From positions 1 through 64,000 of the forward strand of contig NZ_JAATOW010000008.1 in assembly GCF_011806405.1 (NCBI RefSeq): a DNA stretch of 64,000 nt, given 5' to 3'. The notes beneath the pieces were generated by a model. That model searched no databases and was not told the DNA's origin. It was given only the letters and a program-made list of their open reading frames with translations. Below, piece by piece: positions 44,521 to 54,197 of the stretch. The stretch is from Pseudooceanicola sp. HF7 (lineage in GTDB: Bacteria; Pseudomonadota; Alphaproteobacteria; Rhodobacterales; Rhodobacteraceae). Numbering within the stretch: position 1 is the first letter of the stretch; the number at the start of each line of letters is the position of its first letter. The position numbers and the translations under genes are program-made.

Positions 44521-46052
44521 CCGATCTCATTCCTGGCGCGACCACGCTTTCACAGCTTGAGGCGCTTTACCGCAGCGAGGGTCCGGTGCGTATTGATCGG
44601 GCCGCCAAGCCCGCCGTGGAAGCCGCAACTGAGGCGGTGCGCAAGGCCGCCCAGGGCGAAGAGGCCGTCTACGGCGTCAACACTGGCTTCGGAAAGCTGG
44701 CTTCTGTCAAGATCGCCCCGGAAGACACGGCGACGCTGCAACGCAACCTGATCCTGTCCCATTGCTCCGGTGTCGGAGAACCCACGCCGGCCCCGGTGAC
44801 GCGTCTGATGATGACGCTCAAACTGCTATCGCTGTCACGCGGGGCATCCGGTGTCCGCTGGGAGGTCATGGAGCTGATCGAGGGGATGCTGGCGGCGAAC
44901 CTCGTGCCTGTCGTGCCTGCCCAGGGCTCTGTCGGGGCATCCGGGGATCTTGCGCCGCTGGCCCATATGACCGCCGTGATGATCGGCGAAGGCGAGGCCG
45001 TGTTTGACGGCGCGCGGATGCCCGGTGCGAAGGCTTTGGAAAAAGCGGGGCTGTCGCCTGTGGTGCTGGGGCCGAAGGAAGGGCTTGGGCTGATCAACGG
45101 CACGCAATTCTCGACCGCTCATGCCCTGGCCGGATTGTTCGAGGCCTGGCGCATGGCAGAGGCCTGCCTGGTCACCGCCAGCCTGTCGACCGATGCGATC
45201 ATGGGCTCCACCGCGCCGCTGTTGGCTGAAATCCACGCCCTGCGCGGACATCGCGGTCAGATCGAGGTTGCCGCTGCCATGCGCGACCTGATGGAGGGTT
45301 CCGAAATCCGCGAGAGCCACCGCGAAGGCGACAGCCGCGTTCAGGATCCCTACTGCATTCGCTGCCAACCCCAGGTCGTAGGCGCCTGTGTCGACCTGTT
45401 GCGCATGGCCGCCACCACGCTCGAGATCGAGGCCAATGCGGCCACCGACAACCCGCTGGTCCTGACCGAGGCCGGGCGCATCGTTTCGGGCGGAAATTTC
45501 CACGCAGAGCCGGTGGCCTTTGCCGCCGATCAGATCGCGCTGGCGGTGGCCGAGATCGGGGCAATTGCGCAACGCCGCGTGGCGCTGATGGTGGACCCGA
45601 CGCTCAGCTTCGATCTGCCGCCTTTCCTTGCGATGGATCCCGGCCTGAACTCCGGCTTCATGATTGCCGAGGTCACCACCGCCGCGCTGATGAGCGAGAA
45701 CAAACACCTCGCCAATCCCTGTTCGACAGACAGCACGCCGACCTCTGCGAACCAAGAGGACCACGTCTCCATGGCCGCCCATGGCGCGCGGCGGCTGTCG
45801 CGCATGGTCGAGAACCTGTCGAACATCCTGGGGGTCGAGCTGCTGTGCGGGGCGCTTGGGATCGAATGCCGCGCGCCGCTCAAGACCAGCGCGACCTTGC
45901 AGGCCGCCATAGCGAAACTGCGCGAAACGGTCCCGCCACTTGATCAGGACCGCTACCTTGCGCCGGAGATCGAGACCGCCGCGCAGCTTGTCGCCTCAGG
46001 CGCGTTGGTGGCTTCCGTATCCGGCACGCCCCTCATGACACTCGGAGACTGA
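44517..46052 (+). CDS. hutH: Histidine ammonia-lyase
   Basis: 511 aa. It deaminates L-histidine to urocanate. The MIO prosthetic group forms from Ala141-Ser142-Gly143 in [14 protein letters not shown]. Also visible: [11 protein letters not shown] (52-62), [12 protein letters not shown] near 278 and [20 protein letters not shown]-like C-terminal active-site residues. It begins inside the hutI stop (ATGA) and ends one nt before hutG starts. Confidence 0.97.
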   Translation: MTDLIPGATTLSQLEALYRSEGPVRIDRAAKPAVEAATEAVRKAAQGEEAVYGVNTGFGKLASVKIAPEDTATLQRNLILSHCSGVGEPTPAPVTRLMMTLKLLSLSRGASGVRWEVMELIEGMLAANLVPVVPAQGSVGASGDLAPLAHMTAVMIGEGEAVFDGARMPGAKALEKAGLSPVVLGPKEGLGLINGTQFSTAHALAGLFEAWRMAEACLVTASLSTDAIMGSTAPLLAEIHALRGHRGQIEVAAAMRDLMEGSEIRESHREGDSRVQDPYCIRCQPQVVGACVDLLRMAATTLEIEANAATDNPLVLTEAGRIVSGGNFHAEPVAFAADQIALAVAEIGAIAQRRVALMVDPTLSFDLPPFLAMDPGLNSGFMIAEVTTAALMSENKHLANPCSTDSTPTSANQEDHVSMAAHGARRLSRMVENLSNILGVELLCGALGIECRAPLKTSATLQAAIAKLRETVPPLDQDRYLAPEIETAAQLVASGALVASVSGTPLMTLGD

Positions 46053-46053
46053 T

Positions 46054-46872
46054 ATGGAGCCCGTGAGCGTCTTTCCCGGCGACAGCCCCGTCATCCTTGG
46101 GATGCCCCATGTCGGCACCTATGTGCCCGAGGATATCTTCAACCGCCTGAACGAGACCGGCAAGGCGCTGGCCGATACTGATTGGCACATTCATCTGCTT
46201 TACGACGGTGTGCTGGACGGTGCGAGCGTGGTGCAGGCAAACTTCCATCGCTACGTGATCGACGCCAACCGCGATCCCTCCGGGCAAAGCCTTTATCCCG
46301 GGCAGAACACCACCGGCCTTTGCCCGCTGACGGATTTTGAAGGCCATGCGCTTTACCTGCCGGGGCAGGAGCCCGATGCCGCAGAGGTAGAGGCACGGCG
46401 CCAAGCCTGGCATGCGCCCTATCACGCCGCCATGCAGCGCATGATCGACCAGACGCTGGAAAGGCACGGGGTCGCGATCCTGTTCGATTGCCACTCGATC
46501 CGGTCAGAGATCGCCTTCCTGTTCGACGGCATCCTGCCCGATCTCAACATCGGTACGAACGACGGCAAGAGCTGTGCGCCGGTGCTGGAAACGGACGTCG
46601 CCTCAATCGCCGCGCAGCATGCGGACAGCTACAGCTGGGTGCTGAACGGCCGCTTCAAGGGCGGCTGGACCACGCGCCACTATGGTCAGCCGGACAAACA
46701 TGTGCACGCGATCCAGCTGGAGCTGGCCCAGAAGACCCACCTGCGCAGCGAAAGCGCGCCCTTCGACTTCGATGAAGCCCGGGCAGAGCGCCTGCGCAAC
46801 ACGCTGAAACCCATGCTTGGCACCCTTGATGCCTTGGCCCCATACCTTCCGGGAGGAAAGAAACATGGCTGA
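46054..46872 (+). CDS. hutG: N-formylglutamate deformylase
   Basis: 272 aa. It hydrolyses N-formyl-L-glutamate to glutamate and formate, the last step of the five-step route, pairing with HutF. Family blocks: [10 protein letters not shown] near 16-25, [25 protein letters not shown] and [10 protein letters not shown] near 147-156 with zinc-binding His/Asp residues. It belongs to the N-formylglutamate amidohydrolase family, not the ureohydrolase family that carries the same gene symbol in Gram-positives. It overlaps hutU by 8 nt. Confidence 0.94.
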   Translation: MEPVSVFPGDSPVILGMPHVGTYVPEDIFNRLNETGKALADTDWHIHLLYDGVLDGASVVQANFHRYVIDANRDPSGQSLYPGQNTTGLCPLTDFEGHALYLPGQEPDAAEVEARRQAWHAPYHAAMQRMIDQTLERHGVAILFDCHSIRSEIAFLFDGILPDLNIGTNDGKSCAPVLETDVASIAAQHADSYSWVLNGRFKGGWTTRHYGQPDKHVHAIQLELAQKTHLRSESAPFDFDEARAERLRNTLKPMLGTLDALAPYLPGGKKHG

Positions 46873-48544
46873 CCGCCGCCACAACCTGCGCGATGTCTAC
46901 CCGCCGACCGGCACGGAGCTGAACGCGAAATCCTGGCTCACCGAGGCGCCCCTGCGGATGCTGATGAACAACCTGCATCCCGACGTGGCAGAGAACCCGC
47001 ATGAGCTGGTGGTCTACGGCGGCATCGGTCGCGCGGCCCGCACCTGGGAAGACTTCGACCGCATCTGTGCCGCCCTGAAGGACCTGTCCGAGACGGAGAC
47101 CCTTCTGGTGCAATCGGGAAAGCCCGTCGGCGTCTTCCAGACCCACAAGGACGCGCCGCGCGTGCTGATCGCGAACTCGAACCTCGTGCCGCACTGGGCC
47201 AATTGGGACCATTTCAACGAGCTCGATAAGAAGGGTCTGGCGATGTACGGCCAGATGACCGCCGGGTCCTGGATCTACATCGGTACGCAGGGCATCGTCC
47301 AGGGCACCTACGAGACCTTCGCCGAAGCCGGCCGTCAGCATTATGACGGCGACCTGACCGGCAAGTGGATCCTGACGGGCGGCCTTGGTGGCATGGGTGG
47401 CGCTCAGCCGCTGGCCGCCGTCATGGCGGGCGCCTGCTGCCTGGCCGTGGAATGCGACGAAACCCGGATCGATTTCCGCCTGCGCACCCGCTACGTGGAC
47501 GAAAAGGCATCCACCTTGGACGAGGCGCTTGAGATGATCGAGCGCTGGACCAAGGCGGGGGAAGCAAAATCCGTGGGGCTGGTCGGCAACGCGGCCGATA
47601 TCTTCCCTGAGCTTGTGCGCCGCGGCGTGCGCCCGGACATCGTGACCGATCAGACCTCGGCCCATGATCCTGTGAACGGCTATCTGCCCAAGGGCTGGAC
47701 CGTGGCCGAGTGGCGCGAAAAGCGCGAGAGCGATCCGAAGGCGGTAGAGAAGGCCGCGCGTGCCTCCATGCGCGAACATGTCGAGGCGATGGTGGCGTTC
47801 TGGAACGCAGGTGTGCCCACGCTCGATTACGGCAATAACATCCGGCAGGTGGCGCTGGACGAAGGTTTCGAGAACGCCTTTGCTTTCCCCGGCTTCGTGC
47901 CTGCCTATATCCGCCCGCTCTTCTGCCGCGGTGTCGGGCCCTTCCGCTGGTGTGCGCTGTCCGGCGATCCGGAGGATATCTACAAGACCGACCAGAAGGT
48001 GAAGGAGCTGATCCCCGACGATCCGCACCTGCACAAGTGGCTGGACATGGCGCGCGAGCGGATCTCCTTCCAGGGGCTGCCGGCGCGGATCTGCTGGGTC
48101 GGCCTTGGCCAGCGTCACCGCCTGGGCCTGGCCTTCAACGAGATGGTCCGCACCGGAGAGCTGAAGGCCCCGGTGGTCATCGGGCGCGATCACCTTGATT
48201 CGGGCTCGGTCGCTTCGCCGAACCGCGAGACCGAGGCGATGAAGGACGGCTCCGACGCCGTGTCCGACTGGCCGCTGCTGAATGCCCTGCTGAACACCGC
48301 TTCGGGCGCGACATGGGTGTCGCTGCATCATGGCGGTGGGGTCGGAATGGGTTTCTCCCAGCACTCCGGCATGGTCATCTGCGCCGACGGTAGCGAGGAC
48401 GCGGATGCGCGGCTTGCCCGTGTGCTCTGGAATGACCCGGCAACCGGCGTTATGCGACATGCAGATGCGGGCTATGACATCGCTCTGGACTGCGCGCGCG
48501 AACATCAACTCAAACTTCCCGGGATACTCGGGTCCGCCGACTAA
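46865..48544 (+). CDS. hutU: Urocanate hydratase
   Basis: 559 aa, full length. Urocanase adds water to urocanate using a tightly bound NAD, giving imidazolonepropionate. Family blocks: [23 protein letters not shown] near 15-37, [33 protein letters not shown] (NAD site) and [10 protein letters not shown]. The start overlaps the end of hutG. It closes the enzyme part of the hut operon; the transporter genes follow after 68 nt. Confidence 0.97.
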   Translation: MADRRHNLRDVYPPTGTELNAKSWLTEAPLRMLMNNLHPDVAENPHELVVYGGIGRAARTWEDFDRICAALKDLSETETLLVQSGKPVGVFQTHKDAPRVLIANSNLVPHWANWDHFNELDKKGLAMYGQMTAGSWIYIGTQGIVQGTYETFAEAGRQHYDGDLTGKWILTGGLGGMGGAQPLAAVMAGACCLAVECDETRIDFRLRTRYVDEKASTLDEALEMIERWTKAGEAKSVGLVGNAADIFPELVRRGVRPDIVTDQTSAHDPVNGYLPKGWTVAEWREKRESDPKAVEKAARASMREHVEAMVAFWNAGVPTLDYGNNIRQVALDEGFENAFAFPGFVPAYIRPLFCRGVGPFRWCALSGDPEDIYKTDQKVKELIPDDPHLHKWLDMARERISFQGLPARICWVGLGQRHRLGLAFNEMVRTGELKAPVVIGRDHLDSGSVASPNRETEAMKDGSDAVSDWPLLNALLNTASGATWVSLHHGGGVGMGFSQHSGMVICADGSEDADARLARVLWNDPATGVMRHADAGYDIALDCAREHQLKLPGILGSAD

Positions 48545-48612
48545 CAACTCGGGAAGGGCGGATCCAAACAAAAACAAGACCCTCCCCCAATCCAACAGAT
48601 GGAGAACCGAAC

Positions 48613-49425
48613 ATGAAGAAGACTCTGCTGGGAATGCTGACCGTCGCCGGGCTTGGCCTGGCCGGTGCGGCGCAGGCCGACGTGCTTTCCGACATCATGG
48701 AAGAAGGCAAGATCACTGTCGCGACAGAGATGCACTACGCACCTTTCGACATCCTGCAAGATGGCAAATACGTGGGCATCGACGCGGATATCTTCGCCAT
48801 CATGGGCGAGAAGATGGGCGTCGAAGTCGAATACATGGACCTGCCCTGGAATTCGATCCTGCCCGGCCTGGAAGCCGGCAAGTTCGATTTCGTCATCGCG
48901 CCCGTCACCATGACTGCCGAACGGATGGAGCGTTACAACTTCACCCTGCCGATCGGCAATGCCACCGTTGCCCTGGCCAAGAAGGCCGGCGATGACAGCA
49001 TCTCGGTCCCTGAGGACATCGCGGGTCAACCTGTCGGCACCCAGAAGGGCACGGCGCAGCTGGCACAACTTCAGGCCTTCTCTGCCACCCTGGAGCCCGA
49101 AGCGGAGATCCGCGAATACGGCAACATCGACGAGGCGCTGGCGGATCTGGCCGCGGGCCGTCTGAAGGCGGTTGCGAACTCCCTGCCGCTGATGGGCTAT
49201 GCCGCTGTCCAGCGTCCGGGCCTGTTCGAGCTGGTGATGCCGCCCTTCGGTGATCCCAAGTACTTCGGCTGGGTCGCCGCCGGTGGCGAGGAAAGCGAAA
49301 GCCTGATCGCCAAGGTGAACGAGATCCTGCTGGAAATGCACGAAGACGGCTCCCTTGATGCGATCAACGAGAAATGGCTGGGCGCGGCACCTGAGCTGCC
49401 CACGACCATGCCGGAAGTGAAGTAA
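48613..49425 (+). CDS. Polar amino-acid ABC transporter, periplasmic binding protein
   Basis: 270 aa. A signal peptide (1-22, ending GAAQA) precedes a type II periplasmic-binding fold of SBP family 3: TVATEMHYAPFDIL near 35-48, GIDADIFAIMGEKM, and DFVIAPVTMTAERMERYNFTLPI near 92-114. Its place after hutU and before two permeases and an ATPase suggests it binds histidine or urocanate (inference). Its own GGAGAACC ribosome-binding site suggests high expression, as usual for binding proteins. Confidence 0.9.
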   Translation: MKKTLLGMLTVAGLGLAGAAQADVLSDIMEEGKITVATEMHYAPFDILQDGKYVGIDADIFAIMGEKMGVEVEYMDLPWNSILPGLEAGKFDFVIAPVTMTAERMERYNFTLPIGNATVALAKKAGDDSISVPEDIAGQPVGTQKGTAQLAQLQAFSATLEPEAEIREYGNIDEALADLAAGRLKAVANSLPLMGYAAVQRPGLFELVMPPFGDPKYFGWVAAGGEESESLIAKVNEILLEMHEDGSLDAINEKWLGAAPELPTTMPEVK

Positions 49426-49497
49426 GACCATGCCGGCGGGTCACTGCGATCCGCCGGTTTCCCCTTTGGCCTGTTCCGCCAGAAGGATGCATGCTCC

Positions 49498-50151
49498 GTG
49501 AATTTCTCGTTCGAGACGATCTGGCACAACCTGCCCTACCTGCTGGCGGCGGCGCGCTGGACGCTGATCATTTCCCTGGCCGGCATGGCGATTTCGGTGA
49601 TCTGGGGCATCTGCATCTGTGCCGCGCGTATCTCTTCTTCGCGCCTGCTGTCGGGAATTGCCGCGCTCTACATCTCGTTTTTCCGCGGGGTGCCCTTGCT
49701 GGTGCAGATCCTCGTGTTCTTCTACATCCTGCCCTATGTGGGTCTGGATCTGCCTGCCATTGCCGCGGCCATCGCGGCCGTCGGCCTGTGTTCGGCGGCC
49801 TATTCGGCAGAGATCCTGCGCGGCTCCCTGCAGGCGATCCCGGCCGGTCAGACTGAGGCCGCTCATGCCCTTGGGATGCCGCCCATGTCGCTCTGGCGGC
49901 GCATTCTCGTCCCACAGGCGATCCGCATCGGGCTGCCCTCTCTGATCAACGAATTGATCCTGCTGGTGAAGGTGTCTTCCCTTGCGTCGGTCGTCGGCAT
50001 CGGTGAGCTGACCCGCGTTGCGCAGAACATCACGGGCCAGACCTACCGCCCGCTGGAGATCTACATAACCGCTGCCGTGCTCTACTTCCTGATCAACCTC
50101 GTCATCTCCCGCGCCGGGCTGCTGGCTGAGAAGCGTCTGAAGGTGTCCTGA
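49498..50151 (+). CDS. Polar amino-acid ABC transporter permease 1
   Basis: 217 aa from a GTG start, about five membrane helices. The His/Glu/Gln/Arg/opine permease block SFFRGVPLLVQILVFFYILPY is near 61-81, and the EAA loop EAAHALGMPPMSLWRRILVPQA near 120-141 contacts the ATPase. AAGGATG precedes the start by about 10 nt. It overlaps permease 2 by one base. Confidence 0.9.
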   Translation: MNFSFETIWHNLPYLLAAARWTLIISLAGMAISVIWGICICAARISSSRLLSGIAALYISFFRGVPLLVQILVFFYILPYVGLDLPAIAAAIAAVGLCSAAYSAEILRGSLQAIPAGQTEAAHALGMPPMSLWRRILVPQAIRIGLPSLINELILLVKVSSLASVVGIGELTRVAQNITGQTYRPLEIYITAAVLYFLINLVISRAGLLAEKRLKVS

Positions 50152-50810
50152 TGGAACTGGATCTTTTCCTTCGCTACGGGCCCGCGCTTCTGGAGGGCTT
50201 CGGCGTCACGGTCCTGTGCTGGATCGTCGGCTCGCTGGGCGGCGTCGTGCTGGGCTTCATCCTGGCCTGTCTTTATCGCTGGGGCCCCGCGCCGCTTCGC
50301 TGGGTGATCTACGCCTATGTCGAGGTCATCCGCGGCACGCCCTTCATGATCCAGCTCTTCCTGCTCTATTATGGCGGGCCCTACATGGGTCTTGTCCTGA
50401 CGCCGATCCAGGCGGGTATCCTCAGCTTCATCGTCTACGGCTCCCCCTATTTCGCAGAGATCTTCCGGTCCGGCTTCAACGCCATCCCGCTGGGCCAGAT
50501 TGAGGCCGCCCGCTGCCTTGGCATCCCGGAATGGCGCATCGTGCTGCGCATCACCCTGCCGCAGATGTTGGTGCCGATCACCGCGCCGCTGACCAACTTC
50601 TTCATCATCCTGACCAAGGAAACCGCGATCCTTGCCACCGTCACGGTGCCGGAGCTTCTGTTCCAGGTGCAATCGATGATGGCAGAGACCTTCACCTACG
50701 TCGAACCGCTGCTGGCGCTGTCGCTCTTCTACTGGTTCATGGTCACCCTCACAGCCCGCTTCGGCGCCTGGGTGGAAACCCGCGTCACACGGCACCTGAG
50801 CCGCGCCTGA
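50151..50810 (+). CDS. Polar amino-acid ABC transporter permease 2
   Basis: 219 aa, about five membrane helices. Family blocks [21 protein letters not shown] (57-77) and [21 protein letters not shown] (near 119-139, EAA loop). It should pair with permease 1 in the inner membrane. The ATG overlaps the previous stop by one base; the ATPase gene follows 13 nt later. Confidence 0.92.
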   Translation: MELDLFLRYGPALLEGFGVTVLCWIVGSLGGVVLGFILACLYRWGPAPLRWVIYAYVEVIRGTPFMIQLFLLYYGGPYMGLVLTPIQAGILSFIVYGSPYFAEIFRSGFNAIPLGQIEAARCLGIPEWRIVLRITLPQMLVPITAPLTNFFIILTKETAILATVTVPELLFQVQSMMAETFTYVEPLLALSLFYWFMVTLTARFGAWVETRVTRHLSRA

Positions 50811-50823
50811 AAGGAACACCCCC

Positions 50824-51609
50824 ATGTCCGAACCGATCCTGACCGTCCGTGGCCTGTCCAAGCGTTTCGGAGATTTCGAGGCGCTGCGGCACATCGACCT
50901 GGACGTGAACCAAAACGAGGTTCTCTGCCTGATCGGGCCGTCCGGGTCCGGCAAATCAACGCTGCTTCGCTGTCTCAACTTCCTTGAGGCCTATGACGAT
51001 GGCGAAGTGCGTCTGGAAGGGGAGCTGATCGGCTGGCGTGAAGGCGGGGCCTCTCCGCGGCGTGCCCTGGCGTCGGGCGCCCTGCGCAAGCAGCGGCAGG
51101 GGATCGGAATGGTCTTCCAGCAATTCAACCTCTGGCCCCACATGACAGCGCTTGGCAACGTGACCGAGGCGCTGATGCAGGTGAAGGGCCTGTCCCGCAA
51201 GCAGGCTGAGGAAAAGGCGCAGGCTGCGCTTGAAAAGGTCGGGCTGTCTGACAAGGCGGGTAACCACCCGGCCAACCTGTCGGGCGGGCAGCAGCAGCGC
51301 GTGGCCATCGCCCGCGCCGTCGCGATGGAACCCCGGCTGATGCTCTTCGATGAGCCGACCTCGGCACTTGATCCCGAACTGGTCGGAGAGGTGCTTGCCG
51401 CCATGAAGCAGATGGCGGCAGAGGGCATGACCATGGTTGTCGTGACCCATGAAATGGGCTTTGCCGCCCATGTGGCGGATCGCGTGGCCTTTCTTGACGG
51501 CGGTCGGCTGGTCGGTGTCACCCCCCCGTCAGAGATCTTCGGCAAGGAGCCGGAAGATCCCCGTATCCAGCGCTTCCTGCAAACCTACCGTGAGCGCAAC
51601 GTCGTCTGA
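50824..51609 (+). CDS. Polar amino-acid ABC transporter ATPase
   Basis: 261 aa. Walker [10 protein letters not shown] (39-47), Q-loop QQFNLWPH near 99, signature LSGGQQQR near 154-161, Walker [13 protein letters not shown] near 175-186 and H-switch VTHEM near 207. It is longer than typical HisP-like proteins by an insert around 62-88 ([22 protein letters not shown] region). It completes the transporter attached to the hut operon. Confidence 0.94.
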   Translation: MSEPILTVRGLSKRFGDFEALRHIDLDVNQNEVLCLIGPSGSGKSTLLRCLNFLEAYDDGEVRLEGELIGWREGGASPRRALASGALRKQRQGIGMVFQQFNLWPHMTALGNVTEALMQVKGLSRKQAEEKAQAALEKVGLSDKAGNHPANLSGGQQQRVAIARAVAMEPRLMLFDEPTSALDPELVGEVLAAMKQMAAEGMTMVVVTHEMGFAAHVADRVAFLDGGRLVGVTPPSEIFGKEPEDPRIQRFLQTYRERNVV

Positions 51610-51787
51610 TCCCGTTTGATTCGCGCCCTCTCTAGGGGGACTTTTGCCGCTTGGGTGACCAAAGGCTGAGCATTCCGCGCGTGCTCGGGGTCAAAAAGCG
51701 ATCAAAATCGGTCCGTTTCGGCCCACAGGTCATGTGAGGCAAGACAGGTGCCCTGCCGGGGTTAACACTTCTGTCATGAGCCGATGG

Positions 51788-51843
51788 CCGGGGACGACCC
51801 CGGATTTGCCCTGAGCGCCCATCCTGACAAAGGGGACGACCCC
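51788..51843 (+). promoter_or_regulatory. Guanidine-II (mini-ykkC) riboswitch candidate
   Basis: Hairpin P1 is CCGGGG-ACGA-CCCCGG (51788-51803); hairpin P2 is GGGG-ACGA-CCCC (51832-51843). The 12-nt cores are identical and both loops are ACGA, matching the ACGR tetraloops of the mini-ykkC motif; the linker of 28 nt is within the range I recall for that class. P2 ends 13 nt before an AAGGGAG ribosome-binding site (51857-51863) and 30 nt before the GTG start, as expected for a translational switch in which guanidine stabilises loop-loop contact and frees the site. No covariance test was possible here. Confidence 0.85.
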
Positions 51844-51873
51844 ACGACCAAAGCTTAAGGGAGCCGAAGGATC

Positions 51874-52983
51874 GTGACCCGTGATTTGAAGGAAAAGGCA
51901 GAAGTTGCGCGTGTAATCGCAGATGATCAGATGGCGCTCACGATAGATGACGCCACCTTGCCCGTCGTGGATCTCGGGCCGCTGATGACCGGCACGCAGG
52001 CCGACAGGACCCGAGTGGCCGCTGCGCTTGGCAAGGCCGCGCGGGAGTCGGGCTTCTTCTACATCATCAACCACGGCATCCCGCAGGAACAGGTCGAGGC
52101 GACCTTCGCTGCGTCGAAGCAATTTCACGAGATGACCCGTTCCGAGAAGATGAAGTACTGGTGCGGGTTCACCACCCACCATCGCGGGTTCGTCCCTTAC
52201 GAGGAAAACGGCTGGGATTTCCCCAAGACCATCAACTTCAACGAGGCCTGGGACATGTCCTACGAGGCCCCGGCGGATCACCCCGATTACCTGGCCGGCT
52301 GGCGCATGACCGGCCCCAACGTCTGGCCCGACCTGCCGGGCTGGAAAGAGACCGTATCTGGCTATTACGACGCGGTCTTCGCCCTTGGTTTGAAACTGCT
52401 CGACACGCTGGCGCTTGAGCTTCAGGTCGACCCGGCGGAGCTGCGCCAGCACATCAACGTCCCGTGCTCTCAACTGCGCCTGCTGCATTACGTCGCCAAC
52501 GACATGCCAGCCACGAAAGAGATGATGGGCATCGGCGCGCATTCCGATTTCGAGTGTTTCACCATCCTCGCCACCGGCGGTCCCGGGCTACAGGTGATGA
52601 ATGCCGATGACGTCTGGATAGAGGCCCCGCCAATTCCGGGCACCTTCGTTGTTAACATCGGGGATATCTTCGAAACCTGGTCGGGCGGGCAGTTCAAATC
52701 CACCCAGCACCGGGTGATCAACTCAGGCAGGGAGCGCTATTCCATGCCGCTCTTCTTCGGCTTCGACTACCATGCCGTGGTGGAACCGCTGGAGAAGTTC
52801 CGCACGCCGGAGGCCGTGGCAAGGTACCCGCCCATGGCGGCCGGAGAGCACCTGATGCGGATGACCACGAAGGGGTTCCGCTACATGTCCGACGCCCGGG
52901 ACAAGGGGGTCTTCATCCCCGACTACGAAATCCCGGACGAGAACCCCTTCAAACGCGAGGCGAAACAGCCCGCGCAAGGATGA
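51874..52983 (+). CDS. Isopenicillin-N-synthase-like Fe(II)/2-oxoglutarate dioxygenase
   Basis: 369 aa from a GTG start. The DIOX_N region (LPVVDLGPLM, 29-38; SGFFYIINHGIP, 59-70) precedes the jelly-roll oxygenase domain. The iron triad is His223 and Asp225 (GAHSDFECFT) with His279 (QHRVIN); the 2-oxoglutarate-binding Arg288-Tyr-Ser290 follows. Such enzymes hydroxylate or desaturate small molecules; plant relatives hydroxylate homoarginine at C6 and so release guanidine. It is the first gene after the guanidine-II-type leader and is followed by an ABC transporter. Substrate is inferred to be a guanidino compound, not shown. Confidence 0.9.
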   Translation: MTRDLKEKAEVARVIADDQMALTIDDATLPVVDLGPLMTGTQADRTRVAAALGKAARESGFFYIINHGIPQEQVEATFAASKQFHEMTRSEKMKYWCGFTTHHRGFVPYEENGWDFPKTINFNEAWDMSYEAPADHPDYLAGWRMTGPNVWPDLPGWKETVSGYYDAVFALGLKLLDTLALELQVDPAELRQHINVPCSQLRLLHYVANDMPATKEMMGIGAHSDFECFTILATGGPGLQVMNADDVWIEAPPIPGTFVVNIGDIFETWSGGQFKSTQHRVINSGRERYSMPLFFGFDYHAVVEPLEKFRTPEAVARYPPMAAGEHLMRMTTKGFRYMSDARDKGVFIPDYEIPDENPFKREAKQPAQG

Positions 52984-53114
52984 AGCCGGCGTCCCGGCAA
53001 GACGATCGTCCCGGTCCATGGCGGATGCGCCTTGGGCCGCCCGGTTAGATCTGGCCAAGCGCCAGCCATGAAAAAACAGGCCAAGGGCCGCAAAAGCAAC
53101 AGGGAATTCACACT

Positions 53115-54194
53115 ATGACGATCAAGACAAACCTGACCCGCCGAAGCTTCCTTCAGACCAGTGCAGCCGCTGCCGCGGCCTCCGGCCTTGCCGCGCCCCT
53201 GATCGCCCAGGACCGGGTGCTGAAGATCGGCTCCTACGGCGGCTATTTCGAGGACAGCTTCAAGCAATACGTCTATCCCGGTTTCACCGAGGCGACTGGC
53301 ATCACCGTGGAGAGCGTGACCCAGCCCAACTCTGCCGACTGGCTGATCACCATGCAGCAAGCGGCCATGGCGGGGACCGTGCCTGCGGACCTGTCGCTTT
53401 ACGCCCGTGACACGCTGATCAAGGCCAGCCGGGAGGAAGGGCTTCTTGCGCCGCTCGACATGTCCAAGGTGCCGGCCGCCAGCCAGCTTGATCCGTACTT
53501 CGTCTTCGAAGACAGCCCCGGGGTCTTGGGCGTGGGGGCGATGTCCTGGTTCTCTTCCATGGTGATCAACCCTGATGAGATCGACGCGCCGGCAAGCTGG
53601 GCCGATTTCTGGAACACGGAGATCTTCGAAGCCTCCCTTGGGATCGCGCGGCGCTACAATGCCGGTTTCATGGATGTCATCGCCGCGACCTTCTTCGACG
53701 GGGAAGAAACCTTTGCCACGAACGAAGGCATCATCGCCATCACCGAGAAGGCCGCAGAGCTGAAGCCCAACGTTGCGCTCTGGTGGTCGGCAGAAAGCCA
53801 GATGGAACAGGCGATGAAGAACCTCGATGTGGTGGCGGGCACCTACTACCACGATGTCGCGGGGATCATGGCTGCCGATGGCTTCCCGATCCTGTCGATG
53901 TTCCCGAAAGAGGGCTGCGTGCAGGATTACGGGTCCTGGTGCCTGTCCGGCCTGTCGGAGAAAGGCGCGGAGGCCGCTGAGTTCGTGAACTATTCCTCCA
54001 CGCCGGAAGTGCAGGCCATCATGTCCCGCATGATCGGCACCGCGCCGCTGCTGCCCCAGGAGGCGACCGACCTAACGGACGAGGAATTCGCCGCCGTTTC
54101 CGGCTCCCCTTCCATCCGCCCGGCCTACGGCGCTTACCTGGATAACGAGACCTTCATTCAGGAAACCTGGGACGCGATGCTGGCCGAGGGCTGA
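53115..54194 (+). CDS. Tat-exported ABC transporter substrate-binding protein (PotD-like)
   Basis: 359 aa. The N-terminus TRRSFLQTSAAAAAASGLA is a twin-arginine signal (RRSFLQ at 9-14) with cleavage near ALIAQ-like residues at about 31. The mature protein follows the spermidine/putrescine-type binding fold: KIGSYGGYFEDSFKQYVYPGFTEATGI and the middle WFSSMVINPDEI. Ligands of this group are cationic (polyamines, opines), so a guanidino compound is plausible. It begins the transporter part of the operon; a short basic open frame of 16 codons overlaps its start. Confidence 0.88.
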   Translation: MTIKTNLTRRSFLQTSAAAAAASGLAAPLIAQDRVLKIGSYGGYFEDSFKQYVYPGFTEATGITVESVTQPNSADWLITMQQAAMAGTVPADLSLYARDTLIKASREEGLLAPLDMSKVPAASQLDPYFVFEDSPGVLGVGAMSWFSSMVINPDEIDAPASWADFWNTEIFEASLGIARRYNAGFMDVIAATFFDGEETFATNEGIIAITEKAAELKPNVALWWSAESQMEQAMKNLDVVAGTYYHDVAGIMAADGFPILSMFPKEGCVQDYGSWCLSGLSEKGAEAAEFVNYSSTPEVQAIMSRMIGTAPLLPQEATDLTDEEFAAVSGSPSIRPAYGAYLDNETFIQETWDAMLAEG

Positions 54195-54197
54195 TCC

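Noticed and set aside
46655-48595. 646-codon minus-strand frame opposite hutU
   Set aside because: Shadow of hutU, which has all urocanase motifs and fits the hut operon.
51627-51650. Intrinsic terminator after the hut-linked ABC transporter (CCCT...AGGG followed by TTTT)
   Set aside because: The stem is only about 4 bp and unlikely to be stable; not listed as a feature.
51610-51787. tRNA or other structured RNA gene before the riboswitch
   Set aside because: No cloverleaf or conserved TpsiC sequence could be found.
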